From: Streptomyces canus 299MFChir4.1
GTDB lineage: Bacteria; Actinomycetota; Actinomycetes; Streptomycetales; Streptomycetaceae
Direction of reading: 5' to 3'
Assembly (NCBI RefSeq): GCF_000383615.1
Contig: NZ_KB911586.1
Span: 379,924-443,923 of the forward strand
DNA length: 64,000 nucleotides
How positions within the stretch are numbered: the first letter of the stretch is position 1; every line of letters starts with the position of its first letter. The notes under the pieces are model-generated. The model ran no database searches and was not told the DNA's origin. It saw nothing but the letters and a program-made list of their open reading frames with translations. Shown here piece after piece: positions 25,234 through 34,745 of this stretch. Position numbers and translations under genes: made by a program.

Positions 25234-27192
25234 TCAGTCCTCGCTGGGCGCGGCCGGCAGCTTGGCCTGGATGAGGTCCATGACCGTGGAGTCCGTCAGC
25301 GTGGTGACGTCACCGAGCTGGCGGTTCTCGGCCACGTCCCGCAGCAGACGGCGCATGATCTTGCCGGAACGGGTCTTGGGCAGCTCGGCCACCGGCAGGA
25401 CCCGCTGCGGCTTGGCGATCGGACCGAGGGTGGCGCCGACGTGGTTGCGCAGGCCGGCGACGAGGCCCTCGTCCTCGGCGTTCGCCGTGCCGCGCAGGAT
25501 CACGAAGGCGACGATGGCCTGCCCGGTCGTCTCGTCCGCGGCACCGACGACGGCGGCCTCGGCGACCGAGGGGTGGGAGACGAGCGCGGACTCCACCTCG
25601 GTGGTGGAGATGTTGTGGCCGGAGACCAGCATGACGTCGTCGACGCGGCCCAGCAGCCAGATGTCGCCGTCGTCGTCCTTCTTGGCGCCGTCACCGGCGA
25701 AGTACCGGCCCTCGAAGCGCGACCAGTACGTGTCGAGGAAGCGCTGGTCGTCGCCCCAGATGGTGCGCAGCATCGACGGCCACGGCTCGGTGAGGACGAG
25801 GTAGCCGCCTCCGCCGTTCGGGACCTCGTTCGCCTCGTCGTCGACGACGGTGGCCGAGATACCGGGCAGCGGTGTCTGCGCGGAACCGGGCTTGGTCGCG
25901 GTCACCCCCGGCAGCGGGGAGATCATCATCGCGCCGGTCTCGGTCTGCCACCAGGTGTCCACGATCGGGGTCCGGTCGGCGCCGATGTGCTTGCGGTACC
26001 AGATCCACGCCTCGGGGTTGATCGGCTCACCGACCGAGCCGAGCACGCGCAGGCTGGACAGGTCGAACTTCGCGGGGATGTCGTCGCCCCACTTCATGAA
26101 CGTACGGATCGCGGTCGGCGCCGTGTACAGGATCGTCACCCCGTACTTCTGGACGATCTCCCAGAAACGGCCCTGGTGCGGGGTGTCCGGCGTGCCCTCG
26201 TACATGACCTGGGTGGCGCCGTTGGCGAGCGGGCCGTAGACGATGTACGAGTGCCCGGTCACCCAGCCGACGTCGGCCGTGCACCAGTAGACGTCGGTCT
26301 CCGGCTTGAGGTCGAAGACGGCGTGGTGGGTGTACGCGGTCTGGGTGAGGTAGCCGCCGGAGGTGTGCAGGATGCCCTTGGGCTTACCCGTCGTGCCGGA
26401 CGTGTAGAGGATGAACAGCGGCTGCTCGGCGTTGAACGCCTCCGGGGCGTGCTCGGCGGACTGCCGCTCGACGATCTCGTGCCACCACACGTCCTTGCTG
26501 TCGTCCCAGGCGACCTCCTGGCCGGTACGGCGGACGACCAGCACGTGCTCGACATTGCCGGCCTTGCCGACCGCCTCGTCGACGGCCGGCTTGAGCGCGG
26601 ACGGCTTGCCGCGCCGGTAGCCGCCGTCGGAGGTGATGACGACCTTGGCGTCGGCGTCCTGGATGCGGGTGGCGAGGGCGTCCGCGGAGAAGCCGCCGAA
26701 GACCACGGAGTGGGCCGCGCCGATGCGCGCGCAGGCGAGCATCGCTACGGCCGTCTCGGGGATCATCGGCATGTAGACGGCGACCCGGTCGCCCTTGCGG
26801 ACCCCCAGTTCCAGCAGGGCGTTCGCGGCCTTGGAGACCTCGTCCTTGAGCTCGGCGTAGGTGATCGCGCGGCTGTCGCCCGGCTCGCCCTCGAAGTGGA
26901 TGGCGACCCGGTCGCCGTGCCCCGCCTCCACATGCCGGTCGACGCAGTTGTACGCCACATTGAGCTCGCCGTCCTGGAACCACTTGGCGAACGGCGGGTT
27001 CGACCAGTCCAGTGTCTCGGTCGGCTCCTTGGCCCAGCTCAGCCGGCGGGCCTGCGCGGCCCAGAACCCCAGCCGGTCAGCCTTGGCCTGCTCATACGCC
27101 TCCGCCGTGACGTTGGCGTTGGCGGCCAGGTCGGCGGGGGGTGCGAACCTGCGCTCTTCCTTGAGCAGGTTGGCCAGGCTTTCGTTGCTCAC
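25234..27192 (-). CDS. acs: Acetyl-CoA synthetase
   Basis: The GTG at 27192, behind GGAAAGG, gives 652 residues, the normal Acs length. The adenylation signatures are present: the P-loop-like [12 protein letters not shown], the core [31 protein letters not shown] and the C-terminal lysine motif [14 protein letters not shown]. That Lys is the usual acetylation site controlling the enzyme. It converts acetate, CoA and ATP to acetyl-CoA and AMP. A longer upstream start at 27234 is possible but unlike relatives. Confidence 0.97.
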   Translation of the reverse strand: MSNESLANLLKEERRFAPPADLAANANVTAEAYEQAKADRLGFWAAQARRLSWAKEPTETLDWSNPPFAKWFQDGELNVAYNCVDRHVEAGHGDRVAIHFEGEPGDSRAITYAELKDEVSKAANALLELGVRKGDRVAVYMPMIPETAVAMLACARIGAAHSVVFGGFSADALATRIQDADAKVVITSDGGYRRGKPSALKPAVDEAVGKAGNVEHVLVVRRTGQEVAWDDSKDVWWHEIVERQSAEHAPEAFNAEQPLFILYTSGTTGKPKGILHTSGGYLTQTAYTHHAVFDLKPETDVYWCTADVGWVTGHSYIVYGPLANGATQVMYEGTPDTPHQGRFWEIVQKYGVTILYTAPTAIRTFMKWGDDIPAKFDLSSLRVLGSVGEPINPEAWIWYRKHIGADRTPIVDTWWQTETGAMMISPLPGVTATKPGSAQTPLPGISATVVDDEANEVPNGGGGYLVLTEPWPSMLRTIWGDDQRFLDTYWSRFEGRYFAGDGAKKDDDGDIWLLGRVDDVMLVSGHNISTTEVESALVSHPSVAEAAVVGAADETTGQAIVAFVILRGTANAEDEGLVAGLRNHVGATLGPIAKPQRVLPVAELPKTRSGKIMRRLLRDVAENRQLGDVTTLTDSTVMDLIQAKLPAAPSED

Positions 27193-27422
27193 GGCATCTG
27201 CCTTTCCCAGGGTGTCCGTTGTGTCCCGGGCCACAGCTCATCAGACCGGGGGTGCGATGACAAGGGTCGACCGGAAATTGGTTTAGACCTGTGGACCCGT
27301 CGAGTCCGGCGGCCGTGGTCATCCGTACCCACGTACACCGACCAGGCGGAGTTCAGCGCCTGTAACGCCTTTCACACTCCCGCCCAAGTACGGGTGAAGC
27401 GCCATCGACGAAGGGAGCTTGC

Positions 27423-28028
27423 GTGGACGGCATACGGGGCGGGCCGCGGGCTGCGGCTCGCGACCCACGGCTCTTCGAGGAGTTCTACCGGTGCCATGTG
27501 GACGCGATGACGTCCTTCGTGGCCCGGCGTGTCGCGGACCCGCACACCGTGGCCGATCTGACCGCGGAGATCTTCCTGGCGGTCCTGGACTCGGCCCACA
27601 CCTACCGCCCGTCCCGGGGCAATGAACGGGCCTGGCTGTACGGCATCGCCCGCAACGTCGTCGCGGGGGAGCGCCGTCGGGTCGCCCGCGAGACCGACCG
27701 CGACCGGCGCATCTCGGGCCGGCGGCTGCTGGAGCCCGACGACATCGCCCGCCTGGAGGACAAGCTCGACGCGCAGAGCCCGGGCCGCCGCGCCCTGGCC
27801 GCCATGGAACGGCTCCCCGCGGGGGAGAGAGCCGTCCTGGAACTGGTCGCCGTCGACGAACTGACGGTCGCCGAGGCGGCGACGGCGTTGGGGATCAGCC
27901 GGGTGGCGGCGCGTGTACGGCTGCACAGAGCGCGCAAGTCCCTGCGGGAGCAGGCGGAATCACAGGGTGGGGAGCCGTACGGCGGCTTCCTGTCGTACGT
28001 CACGGAAGGAACCGGGGGAGCGACATGA
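27423..28028 (+). CDS. ECF-type RNA polymerase sigma factor
   Basis: The GTG start at 27423 gives 201 residues. Region 2 reads FYRCHVDAMTSFVARRV and LTAEIFLAVL and includes the core-binding helix ERAWLYGIARNVV. Region 4 is the HTH LTVAEAATALGISRVAARVR. No regulatory extension is present. The next gene overlaps as ATGA and encodes a small membrane-anchored protein, the usual arrangement for a sigma with its partner. Target promoters are not evident. Confidence 0.9.
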   Translation: MDGIRGGPRAAARDPRLFEEFYRCHVDAMTSFVARRVADPHTVADLTAEIFLAVLDSAHTYRPSRGNERAWLYGIARNVVAGERRRVARETDRDRRISGRRLLEPDDIARLEDKLDAQSPGRRALAAMERLPAGERAVLELVAVDELTVAEAATALGISRVAARVRLHRARKSLREQAESQGGEPYGGFLSYVTEGTGGAT

Positions 28029-28597
28029 CGACGAGGACGACGTTCGAGGACCGGCTGCTGGTGGAGTTGCAGGGCGAGATCGAGCGGCGGGAGTCCGGGC
28101 CGGTGCCCGCCGCGCGGCGCGCTCTGCTCACCGGCCGCCGACTCGCCCTGGCCGCGGGGCTCTGCGCGGCGGCCGGGCTCGCGGTGGTGCTGTCGCCGGG
28201 GACGCCGGCCCAGTCTCCGGCGTACGCCGTGGAGCGCCACGACGACGGCACCGTCACCCTCACGGTCAAGGATCAGGACATCGGCGTGGAGGAGCAGCGC
28301 GAACTCGCGCGGAAGCTGAGCCGGAACGGCATCGAGATGGACGTGCAGATCCTTCGGCCCGGCTATGTCTGCAAGGGTGATCCAGTGCTCTGGGGAGTGA
28401 ACGAGCGGGGCGAGCGCGTGCCGCTGTTCGCCCTCCAGTGGAGCCGGAAGATCACCCTGCACCGCGGCAATGTGCTGGTCTTCTTGAACCTCAACGACAG
28501 GACAGAGCCGTACCGGGTCTACGTCTACCCGACCGAGGCGGACGTCGAGCCCTGTGTCCCCGTGAAGCCGACGCCGAACCGGTCTCAACGTGCCTAG
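28025..28597 (+). CDS. Putative membrane partner (anti-sigma-like) of the ECF sigma
   Basis: The 190-residue protein has a cytoplasmic N-terminus of about 40 residues, one membrane helix (RLALAAGLCAAAGLAVVLSP, about 39-58) and an outer domain with two cysteines (GYVCKG and EPCVP) that may pair. The N-terminal domain is short and lacks a clear zinc HxxxCxxC motif. Its coupling to the sigma gene suggests that it binds the sigma or senses an external signal. This is inferred only from context. Confidence 0.7.
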   Translation: MTTRTTFEDRLLVELQGEIERRESGPVPAARRALLTGRRLALAAGLCAAAGLAVVLSPGTPAQSPAYAVERHDDGTVTLTVKDQDIGVEEQRELARKLSRNGIEMDVQILRPGYVCKGDPVLWGVNERGERVPLFALQWSRKITLHRGNVLVFLNLNDRTEPYRVYVYPTEADVEPCVPVKPTPNRSQRA

Positions 28598-28603
28598 TGC
28601 CCC

Positions 28604-28648
28604 TCCGGCGGTGTGCGGCCTCTCCAGAAGGGGCCGCACACCGCCGGA
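28604..28648. terminator. Bidirectional terminator, 17-bp stem
   Basis: TCCGGCGGTGTGCGGCC (28604-28620) pairs exactly with bases 28632-28648. It separates the convergent sigma operon and the transporter gene. Confidence 0.85.
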
Positions 28649-28649
28649 C

Positions 28650-31061
28650 TCACGCCGGCAGGTCCGCCGCCGCCTCCACATGGCCGAACAGCCCGTCCCC
28701 GTCCGTCTCGGTGAGCAGGTACGCCTGGGCCTCGCCCACGTGGAAGTACATCCCGTGCAGCTCCAGCTCCCCCTCCCGCAGAGCGCGGGCGACCGAGTCA
28801 TGGGCGCTCAGATGCTCCAACTGCTGGACCACGTTGGTCAGACAGAGCTGCTCGACCGCGTCGGCGGGCGCCCGCCCGGCAAGCCTGGCCGAGGGCCCGC
28901 TGCCGTCGGCCATCCGCTCCAGGCTGGGCAGTCCGTGCCGCAGCCACCGCTTCAGCGGGGTCCGGGTGCCGCCCGGCTCGGAGTCGAGCAGCGCCTGCAT
29001 GGCCCCGCAGCCGGAGTGTCCGCACACCGTGATGGAGCGCACCTTCAGCACGTCCACCGCGTACTCGATCGCGGCCGCCACCGAGTCGTCCCCGCTCTCC
29101 TCACCGGGCAGGGGGACGAGGTTGCCCACGTTGCGCACCACGAACAGGTCGCCCGGACCACTGGAGGTGATCATCGAGGTGACCAGCCGTGAGTCGGCGC
29201 AGGTGAGGAAGAGCTGGTCCGGCTGCTGGCCCTCGCGCGCCAACCGGGCCAGCTCACCGCGCACGATCGGCGCGGTGTTGCGCTGGAACGCGCTGATGCC
29301 ACGCGCCAGTTCCTGTCCGCTCGACTCGCGGGGCGCGCCCGGAGGCTGGGTGGCACAGGGCTCGCCGGACGCACCGGGCTGTCCGGCGGTCTGCGCGGTG
29401 TACGGGCGCTCGCACTGGTGGTTGCGCCAGGCCGTCCAGGGGCGGCAGCGGCAGTGGGCGGATTCGGACGGCTCGGCGATGCGCGTCCCCGGTCTGCGCC
29501 CGGTCAGCTCGACGGAACCGCCCTGCGCGGTGTGCGTCTTCTGCCAGTCCTGCAGCGCTTCGAAGGCCGCGTGGTCCATGAACGACCCGTCCAGCTCCAC
29601 GACGGCGTCCGCCCCCTGGGGGACGAGATGCAGGGCCCGGCTCAGCCGGGGGACCGCGAGGAACGTCAACTGCCCGCGTACGTGGACGTGATGGACTCCT
29701 TCCCTCTCGCAGTGGGTGATCCGGGTGCGGGTGAGGCGGTGCAGGGAGACGGCGACGGCGACGGCGATCCCCAGCGTCACGCCCTCCAGGACGCCGAACA
29801 CGACCACGCCGAGGGTGGTGACGGCGTAGACCAGGACCTCTCGGTGGCGGGTCACCGTGCGGATGTGGTGCAGGGACACCATCTGGATGCCGACGGCCAT
29901 CACCAGGGCGGCGAGCGAGGCGAGCGGGATGAACTCGAGGACCGGGACCATCAGCAGCGCGGCGATCACTACGAGAACGCCGTGCAGCATCGTGGAGTTC
30001 CGGCTGACGGCACCCGCCTGGACGTTGGCCGAACTGCGCACCGCCACACCGGCGACGGGCAGTCCGCCCAGGGCGCCGGAGACGATGTTGGCGGCTCCCT
30101 GTCCGAGCAGCTCGCGGTCGAGGTCGGAGCGGCCGACCCGGGTACGGCGACCGGGATCCGGGCTCGCGGCGATCAGGTCGGGGCGCCCCGACGCCAGTTT
30201 GTCGACGGCCACCGCACCCAGCAGCGACTGCACGCTGCACACCAGCGTGGTGGTGAGCACGGCGGCGGTGAGGCCCAGCAGGGGTCCCTCGGGCAGTCCG
30301 GCCAGGGCATGGCTGCTCCAGGACGGCAGGTCGACCTTCGGCACGGCCAGCCCGGTGAGGGAGGCGGCGGTGGTGGCTCCGGCGACGGCCACGAGCGCGG
30401 CCGGGATCCGGCGCAGGAGATGGCCCGCCCGGCCCGGAATGCGCGGCCAGATGAAGAGCAGCGCCAGGGTCAGCGCGCTCACCGAGACCGCGGCGGGCTG
30501 CACGTGCGCCAACTGGGCGGGCAGGGCGCGGAGGTTGTCGAGGACGGCGCTGTGCGGAGTGCCGCCGAGGACGATGTGCAACTGGGCGACGGCGATGGTG
30601 ACACCGATGCCGGCGAGCATGCCGTGCACGATCGCGGGGCTGACGGCGAGCGCGGTGCGGGCCACTCGCAGGCAGCCGAAGCCGAGTTGGACCACTCCGG
30701 CGAGGACGGTGATGGCGCAGGTCGTCCGCCAGCCGTAGCGGTGGATCAGGTCGGCGGTGACCACGGTGAGTCCGGCGGCGGGACCGCTGACCTGGAGCGG
30801 GCAGCCGCCCAGCCGGCCGGCGACGATCCCTCCGACGGCGGCGGCCACGAGACCGGCCTGGAGGGGGGCGCCGGTGGCGAGGGCGATGCCCAGGGACAGG
30901 GGCAGGGCGATCAGGAAGACCGCGATCGAGGCCGACACGTCGGCGCCCGCGACACGGAAGCGGCGGGGCGGGGTCGGTGGGGGGCTGTGGGAAGGGTGGA
31001 TGCGCCTCGTGTGGTGCGAGTCGCTCGGGTCGGTGGCTCGGGTGGGAACACAGGCTGACAT
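28650..31061 (-). CDS. SulP transporter fused to beta-carbonic anhydrase
   Basis: The 803-residue protein has three parts. About 40-400 is a SulP anion transporter (FLIALPLSLGIALATGAPLQ; LGGLPVAGVAVRSSANVQAG). About 430-520 is a STAS domain (VVELDGSFMDHAAFEALQDW). About 595-790 is a beta-carbonic anhydrase with zinc ligands in CADSR and HSGCGA. Fused proteins of this type are thought to move bicarbonate, with the anhydrase supplying or consuming it at the membrane. Both active parts look complete. It is divergent from the lipoprotein gene. A sulfate role cannot be excluded. Confidence 0.9.
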   Translation of the reverse strand: MSACVPTRATDPSDSHHTRRIHPSHSPPPTPPRRFRVAGADVSASIAVFLIALPLSLGIALATGAPLQAGLVAAAVGGIVAGRLGGCPLQVSGPAAGLTVVTADLIHRYGWRTTCAITVLAGVVQLGFGCLRVARTALAVSPAIVHGMLAGIGVTIAVAQLHIVLGGTPHSAVLDNLRALPAQLAHVQPAAVSVSALTLALLFIWPRIPGRAGHLLRRIPAALVAVAGATTAASLTGLAVPKVDLPSWSSHALAGLPEGPLLGLTAAVLTTTLVCSVQSLLGAVAVDKLASGRPDLIAASPDPGRRTRVGRSDLDRELLGQGAANIVSGALGGLPVAGVAVRSSANVQAGAVSRNSTMLHGVLVVIAALLMVPVLEFIPLASLAALVMAVGIQMVSLHHIRTVTRHREVLVYAVTTLGVVVFGVLEGVTLGIAVAVAVSLHRLTRTRITHCEREGVHHVHVRGQLTFLAVPRLSRALHLVPQGADAVVELDGSFMDHAAFEALQDWQKTHTAQGGSVELTGRRPGTRIAEPSESAHCRCRPWTAWRNHQCERPYTAQTAGQPGASGEPCATQPPGAPRESSGQELARGISAFQRNTAPIVRGELARLAREGQQPDQLFLTCADSRLVTSMITSSGPGDLFVVRNVGNLVPLPGEESGDDSVAAAIEYAVDVLKVRSITVCGHSGCGAMQALLDSEPGGTRTPLKRWLRHGLPSLERMADGSGPSARLAGRAPADAVEQLCLTNVVQQLEHLSAHDSVARALREGELELHGMYFHVGEAQAYLLTETDGDGLFGHVEAAADLPA

Positions 31062-31230
31062 TTTTCCCGTCTCCTCCGGGGCGGCGCGGTCGCGGGACAG
31101 GTGGTCCCCCGTCGATGGCGGGGGTCGGGTCGCGGCCGTGGGTCACGGCGTGCAGCGGCGGGATGAATCAACGCTCGGTAAATGGATCGTAATGCAGAGT
31201 AAAGCGCAGGCATAGACTTTCCGGGCAAAT

Positions 31231-31247
31231 AGGTGAATAGCTCACCT
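31231..31247. promoter_or_regulatory. Inverted repeat in the transporter/lipoprotein divergent gap
   Basis: AGGTGA-N5-TCACCT lies in the 297-base gap between divergent promoters (31062-31358). A nearby GGGTGAAG (31252-31259) resembles one half-site. It is a candidate operator, with no known binder. Confidence 0.3.
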
Positions 31248-31358
31248 GAATGGGTGAAGTGGCAATTTCATCGGCTTGTCGTACTAATTCCTTCTCGGGC
31301 TCATGCGAACTTGGCGGCGCTGTCGTTGCCCCGAGAGAAGGAAGAAGGTGGGCGGAAC

Positions 31359-32636
31359 ATGGCCGCCACCCACAGGATTGCCGCGGGAGCCGTGGTCGCC
31401 GCGGTCTGCGCCGCCTCGCTCGCCGGTTGCGCGACCGGCACCGACGACCTCGAGGGAGGCGCCGCCGGCCCGCTGAAGGCGAAGCCCGCCCAGGCACCCC
31501 CCAAGCGGGTGTTCCGCCTGATCGGCGACGGCTCCACCGCGTACACCGGAGCCCAGCCGCACCTGCCCAGAGCCCAGCGCCTCAAGCCCGGCGAGAAGCC
31601 CCCGCAGTTCGTGGTGTTCTCCTGGGACGGCGCCGGCGAGGACAGCCAGAAGCTGTTCTCCCACTTCCGTGAGGTCGCCAGGGCGAACCACGCGACGATG
31701 ACGTACTTCCTGAGCGGCGTGTACATGCTGCCGGAGGACAAGCGTGCCGAGTACAAGCCGCCGCAGCACTCCCCGGGCCGCTCCGACATCGGCTTCAACG
31801 ACCAGCAGGGCATCGCCGACACCGTCAAGCAGCTGCGCCTCGCATGGCTGGAGGGCAACGAGATCGGCACCCACTTCAACGGCCACTTCTGCGGCAGCGG
31901 CGGCGGGGTCGGCCAGTGGTCGGTCGAGGAGTGGAAGGACGAGATCGCCCAGGCGAAGAAGTTCGTCAAGTCCTGGAAGACCAACACCGGGATGACGAAG
32001 GCCTCCCCGCTGCCCTTCGACTACGACAAGGAGCTCGTCGGCGCCCGCACCCCCTGCCTGGAGGGCCAGGAGAACTTCATGAAGGCCGCCCGCGAGCTGG
32101 GCTTCCGCTACGACACCAGCGGGGTCAACGAGCAGCTCTGGCCGAAGAAGAAGCAGGGCCTGTGGGACCTGTCGATGCAACTCGTGCCCTTCCCCGGGCA
32201 CTCCTACGAGCAGCTCACCATGGACTACAACTTCATGGTCAACCAGTCCGGCACCAGGACCCAGGGCGACCCGGGCAAGTACGAGTTCTGGGGCGACCAG
32301 ATGCGCGACGGCCTCCTCAAGGGCTTCCAGCGGGCCTACGAAGGCAACCGCGCGCCTCTGATCATCGGCAACCACTTCGAGTCCTGGAACGGCGGCACCT
32401 ATATGCGCGCCGTCAAGGAGACCGTCGAGCAGGTGTGCAACAAGCCCGGCGTGCGCTGCGTCTCCTTCCGGCAGCTCGCCGACTGGCTGGACGCCCAGGA
32501 CCCGAACACCCTTGAGAAGCTGCGTGCCCTGGGGGTGGGCGAGGCACCGAAGCAGGGCTGGCCGGCCTTCCTGTCCGGCCGGCCCGCCCCGGCGCCGAAG
32601 GGCGTCCCGGGGGCTCCGGCGGCCAAGAAGCAGTAA
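31359..32636 (+). CDS. Secreted lipoprotein with polysaccharide deacetylase-like fold
   Basis: The ATG at 31359 (purine-rich GAAGGAAGAAGG upstream) gives 425 residues. A lipoprotein signal ends with the lipobox ASLAGC near residue 23, so the mature protein is tethered outside the membrane. The core (PPQFVVFSWDGAGEDSQKLF; YFLSGVYMLP; GNEIGTHFNGHFCG; GNHFESWNGGTY) resembles NodB deacetylases: a first Asp and the HF/NH pair may bind metal, but the motif is not classical. The substrate is unknown, perhaps a cell-wall glycan. Confidence 0.78.
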   Translation: MAATHRIAAGAVVAAVCAASLAGCATGTDDLEGGAAGPLKAKPAQAPPKRVFRLIGDGSTAYTGAQPHLPRAQRLKPGEKPPQFVVFSWDGAGEDSQKLFSHFREVARANHATMTYFLSGVYMLPEDKRAEYKPPQHSPGRSDIGFNDQQGIADTVKQLRLAWLEGNEIGTHFNGHFCGSGGGVGQWSVEEWKDEIAQAKKFVKSWKTNTGMTKASPLPFDYDKELVGARTPCLEGQENFMKAARELGFRYDTSGVNEQLWPKKKQGLWDLSMQLVPFPGHSYEQLTMDYNFMVNQSGTRTQGDPGKYEFWGDQMRDGLLKGFQRAYEGNRAPLIIGNHFESWNGGTYMRAVKETVEQVCNKPGVRCVSFRQLADWLDAQDPNTLEKLRALGVGEAPKQGWPAFLSGRPAPAPKGVPGAPAAKKQ

Positions 32637-32655
32637 GCGCTCCGCCCGGCCGTCC

Positions 32656-33636
32656 TCAGACGGCCGCCACCGCGCTGTCACCGAGCACGAACGAGGGGTC
32701 GATCTGCGCCGCCAGGTCGGCCCCGGTGCGCTCGTTGCCCCACGCCTGGGCGTTCTTCAGATGGAAGTGCACCATCTGCCGGGTGTAGCGCTGCGCGTCG
32801 CGCAGGTCGTACGTCGCGTCGGTGGCCGTCCGCAGCCGGTGCAGGGCGCGCCGGTTGACGTCCTCCAGGAGCGCGAACCGGGGCGGCCTGCCCTTCTCCA
32901 GGGCCCGCACCCAGTCGGAGTGCCCGACCGTCACCAGCAGGTCGTCCCCGACTTCGGCGCGGAGGAAGTCGAGGTCGTCCTGGCTCTGCACCTTGTTGCC
33001 GACGACCTTCAGGACGACACCGAAGTCGCGGGCGTACTCCTTGTACTGGCGATAGACGGAGACCCCCTTACGGGTCGGCTCGGCGACGAGGAACGTGATG
33101 TCGAAGCGGGTGAACATGCCGGAGGCGAAGGAGTCCGAGCCCGCCGTCATGTCCACCACGACGTACTCGCCCTGCCCGTCCACCAGGTGGTTCAGGCACA
33201 GCTCCACCGCTCCCGTCTTGGAGTGATAGCAGGCGACCCCCAGGTCGGCGTCCGTGAAGGGGCCGGTGACCATCAAACGGACGATGTCGCCGTCGAGTTC
33301 CACCGGCCGGGCACACGCGTCGTAGACCGGGTTGTCCTCGCGCACCCGCAGCAGCCGCGAGCCCTCGCCGGGCGGGGTGGTCTTGATCATCTCCGCGGCC
33401 GAGGCGATTCGCGGGTTGGTGCCGCGCAGGTACTCCTTGATCAGCGGCAGCCGCTCGCCGAGGGCGGGTAGCGCGGCCGCCTCCGCCTCGTCCAGGCCGA
33501 GCGCCGGCCCCAGGTGCTGGTTGATGTCGGCGTCGACGGCGATCACCGGTGCTCCGGTGGTCGCCAGATGGCGGATGAACAGGGAGGACACGGTGGTCTT
33601 GCCGCTGCCGCCCTTCCCGACGAAAGCAATTTTCAT
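32656..33636 (-). CDS. CooC/MinD-like P-loop ATPase
   Basis: The ATG at 33636 (a GTG at 33642 is an alternative) gives 326 residues. The deviant Walker A FVGKGGSGKTTVSS is followed by AVDADINQHLGPALG and VVVDMTAGSDSFASG as switch II. Homologues such as CooC insert metals or switch partner proteins. Here the partner is unknown. It sits convergent to the lipoprotein gene and divergent from the Fic-like gene. Confidence 0.85.
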   Translation of the reverse strand: MKIAFVGKGGSGKTTVSSLFIRHLATTGAPVIAVDADINQHLGPALGLDEAEAAALPALGERLPLIKEYLRGTNPRIASAAEMIKTTPPGEGSRLLRVREDNPVYDACARPVELDGDIVRLMVTGPFTDADLGVACYHSKTGAVELCLNHLVDGQGEYVVVDMTAGSDSFASGMFTRFDITFLVAEPTRKGVSVYRQYKEYARDFGVVLKVVGNKVQSQDDLDFLRAEVGDDLLVTVGHSDWVRALEKGRPPRFALLEDVNRRALHRLRTATDATYDLRDAQRYTRQMVHFHLKNAQAWGNERTGADLAAQIDPSFVLGDSAVAAV

Positions 33637-33727
33637 GTTCACGAAGAGTAGTCGGGTAGTAGCTGTATGTGGCAGACGGGCGTGAAGAAGACCACTCCAT
33701 CGAGGGGCGGGCGGCGAGGTTGCGTAA

Positions 33728-33749
33728 TGTCGTACTCATGAGTACGACA
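33728..33749. promoter_or_regulatory. Perfect 22-bp palindrome centred on a start codon
   Basis: Half-site TGTCGTACTCA is followed at once by its exact complement. The ATG of the Fic-like gene (33738-33740) lies at the centre. It could be a dimer-binding operator or an mRNA hairpin that hides the start. Confidence 0.6.
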
Positions 33750-34562
33750 GGCGCGAACGCCGATCCGCTCGCGGCCCTGGGCTCGCTGCCCGGTGTGGCC
33801 GAGTCCGTGGAGTCCGTGCGCAAGTCCGTGGACCGGGTCTACGGACACCGTGTCATGCGGCGCCGCAGCAACGAGATCACTTCCGAGGCGGCCCTGCGCG
33901 GCGCCCGTGGCTCGGCAGCGCTGTCCGGCGCGGACTGGGCCCTCGAAGAGGTGCGTCGACGCTCCGACTTCGGCGTCGACGACGAGGCGCGGGTCGTGGG
34001 CGCGGCGCTCAGGCTGACGGCCGAGGCGGGCCAACTGCTGTCCATCTGGCGGCAGTCGCCCCTGCGGGTGCTGGCCCGGCTGCATCTGGTCGCCGCGGCG
34101 ACCGACGAGGACGAGGTCGGGCGTCCCCGTCAGGCCGACGAGAGCGTCGACGAGCCGCTGATCGAGTTGCCGCTGCCGGCCGCGGCCGAGGTCTCGGGCC
34201 GGCTGGAGGGCCTGTCCGAGCTGATCATCGCGGGCAGTTCGGCCCCCGCCCTGGTCACGGCCGCCGTCGTACAGGGCGAGCTGCTCGCCCTCAGGCCCTT
34301 CGTCTCCCACAACGGCCTGGTCGCGCGCGCGGCGGCGCGAATCGTCCTGGTCGGCAGCGGTCTCGACCCGAAGTCGGTCTGCCCGGCGGAGGTCGGTCAC
34401 GCCGAACTGGGCCGCGCGGCCTACCTGGCGGCGCTCGACGGGTACGTCTCCGGCACCCCCGAGGGCATGGCCGCCTGGATCGCCCACTGCGGCAGCGCGA
34501 TCGAGCTCGGCGCGCGCGAGTCGACGGCGGTGTGCGAGGCGCTTCAGCGAGGGGCGGCGTAA
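33738..34562 (+). CDS. Fic-domain-like protein with degenerate motif
   Basis: The ATG at 33738 gives 274 residues. The C-terminal half has the helical Fic layout: VVQGELLALRPFVSHNGLVA followed by RAAARIVL. This corresponds to HxFxxxNGRxxR, but the catalytic His is replaced by Arg (LRPF), so AMP transfer is doubtful. Databases often name this Streptomyces family an oxidoreductase, which the sequence does not support. A conserved position beside the HAD and ssd genes suggests a link with cell development, but this is only context. Confidence 0.65.
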   Translation: MSTTGANADPLAALGSLPGVAESVESVRKSVDRVYGHRVMRRRSNEITSEAALRGARGSAALSGADWALEEVRRRSDFGVDDEARVVGAALRLTAEAGQLLSIWRQSPLRVLARLHLVAAATDEDEVGRPRQADESVDEPLIELPLPAAAEVSGRLEGLSELIIAGSSAPALVTAAVVQGELLALRPFVSHNGLVARAAARIVLVGSGLDPKSVCPAEVGHAELGRAAYLAALDGYVSGTPEGMAAWIAHCGSAIELGARESTAVCEALQRGAA

Positions 34563-34580
34563 AACCCCTGGAACAGGGTT

Positions 34581-34609
34581 GCGGCGGTACGAGGGACTCG
34601 TACCGCCGC
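34581..34609 (+). terminator. Terminator of the Fic-like gene
   Basis: A perfect 13-base stem (GCGGCGGTACGAG and its complement) with a three-base loop, 18 bases past the stop. Confidence 0.75.
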
Positions 34610-34745
34610 TGGCATGTTCACCGGGTTACCAAGCGTCCTCGATATATTGCCCATCAGGTCGGGAACTTTGCCCGTCACCTGGTGCGGCTGGCCCGTAATC
34701 GACGGGTCGACGTCGCGTGGGTGCCCGGTGTTCATGCTCGGTCCG
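34610..34745. ncRNA. Candidate 6S-like RNA in convergent gap (approximate bounds)
   Basis: The gap 34563-34898 has no gene but is unusually structured. GGCATGTTCACCGGG near 34611-34625 can pair with CCCGGTGTTCATGC near 34725-34738, apart from two mismatched bases, closing a long rod with internal arms (GGCCCGTAATCGACGGGTC). I recall that a 6S-like RNA has been reported in S. coelicolor in the orthologous gap beside SCO3559. The strand and ends cannot be set from the sequence alone. Confidence 0.4.

Noticed and set aside
22089..25274. 1061-codon rightward frame across the hydrolase, Holin-X and nhaA genes
   Set aside because: It spans three well-supported minus-strand genes and their gaps. 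Its length only reflects the lack of stop codons at this GC content.
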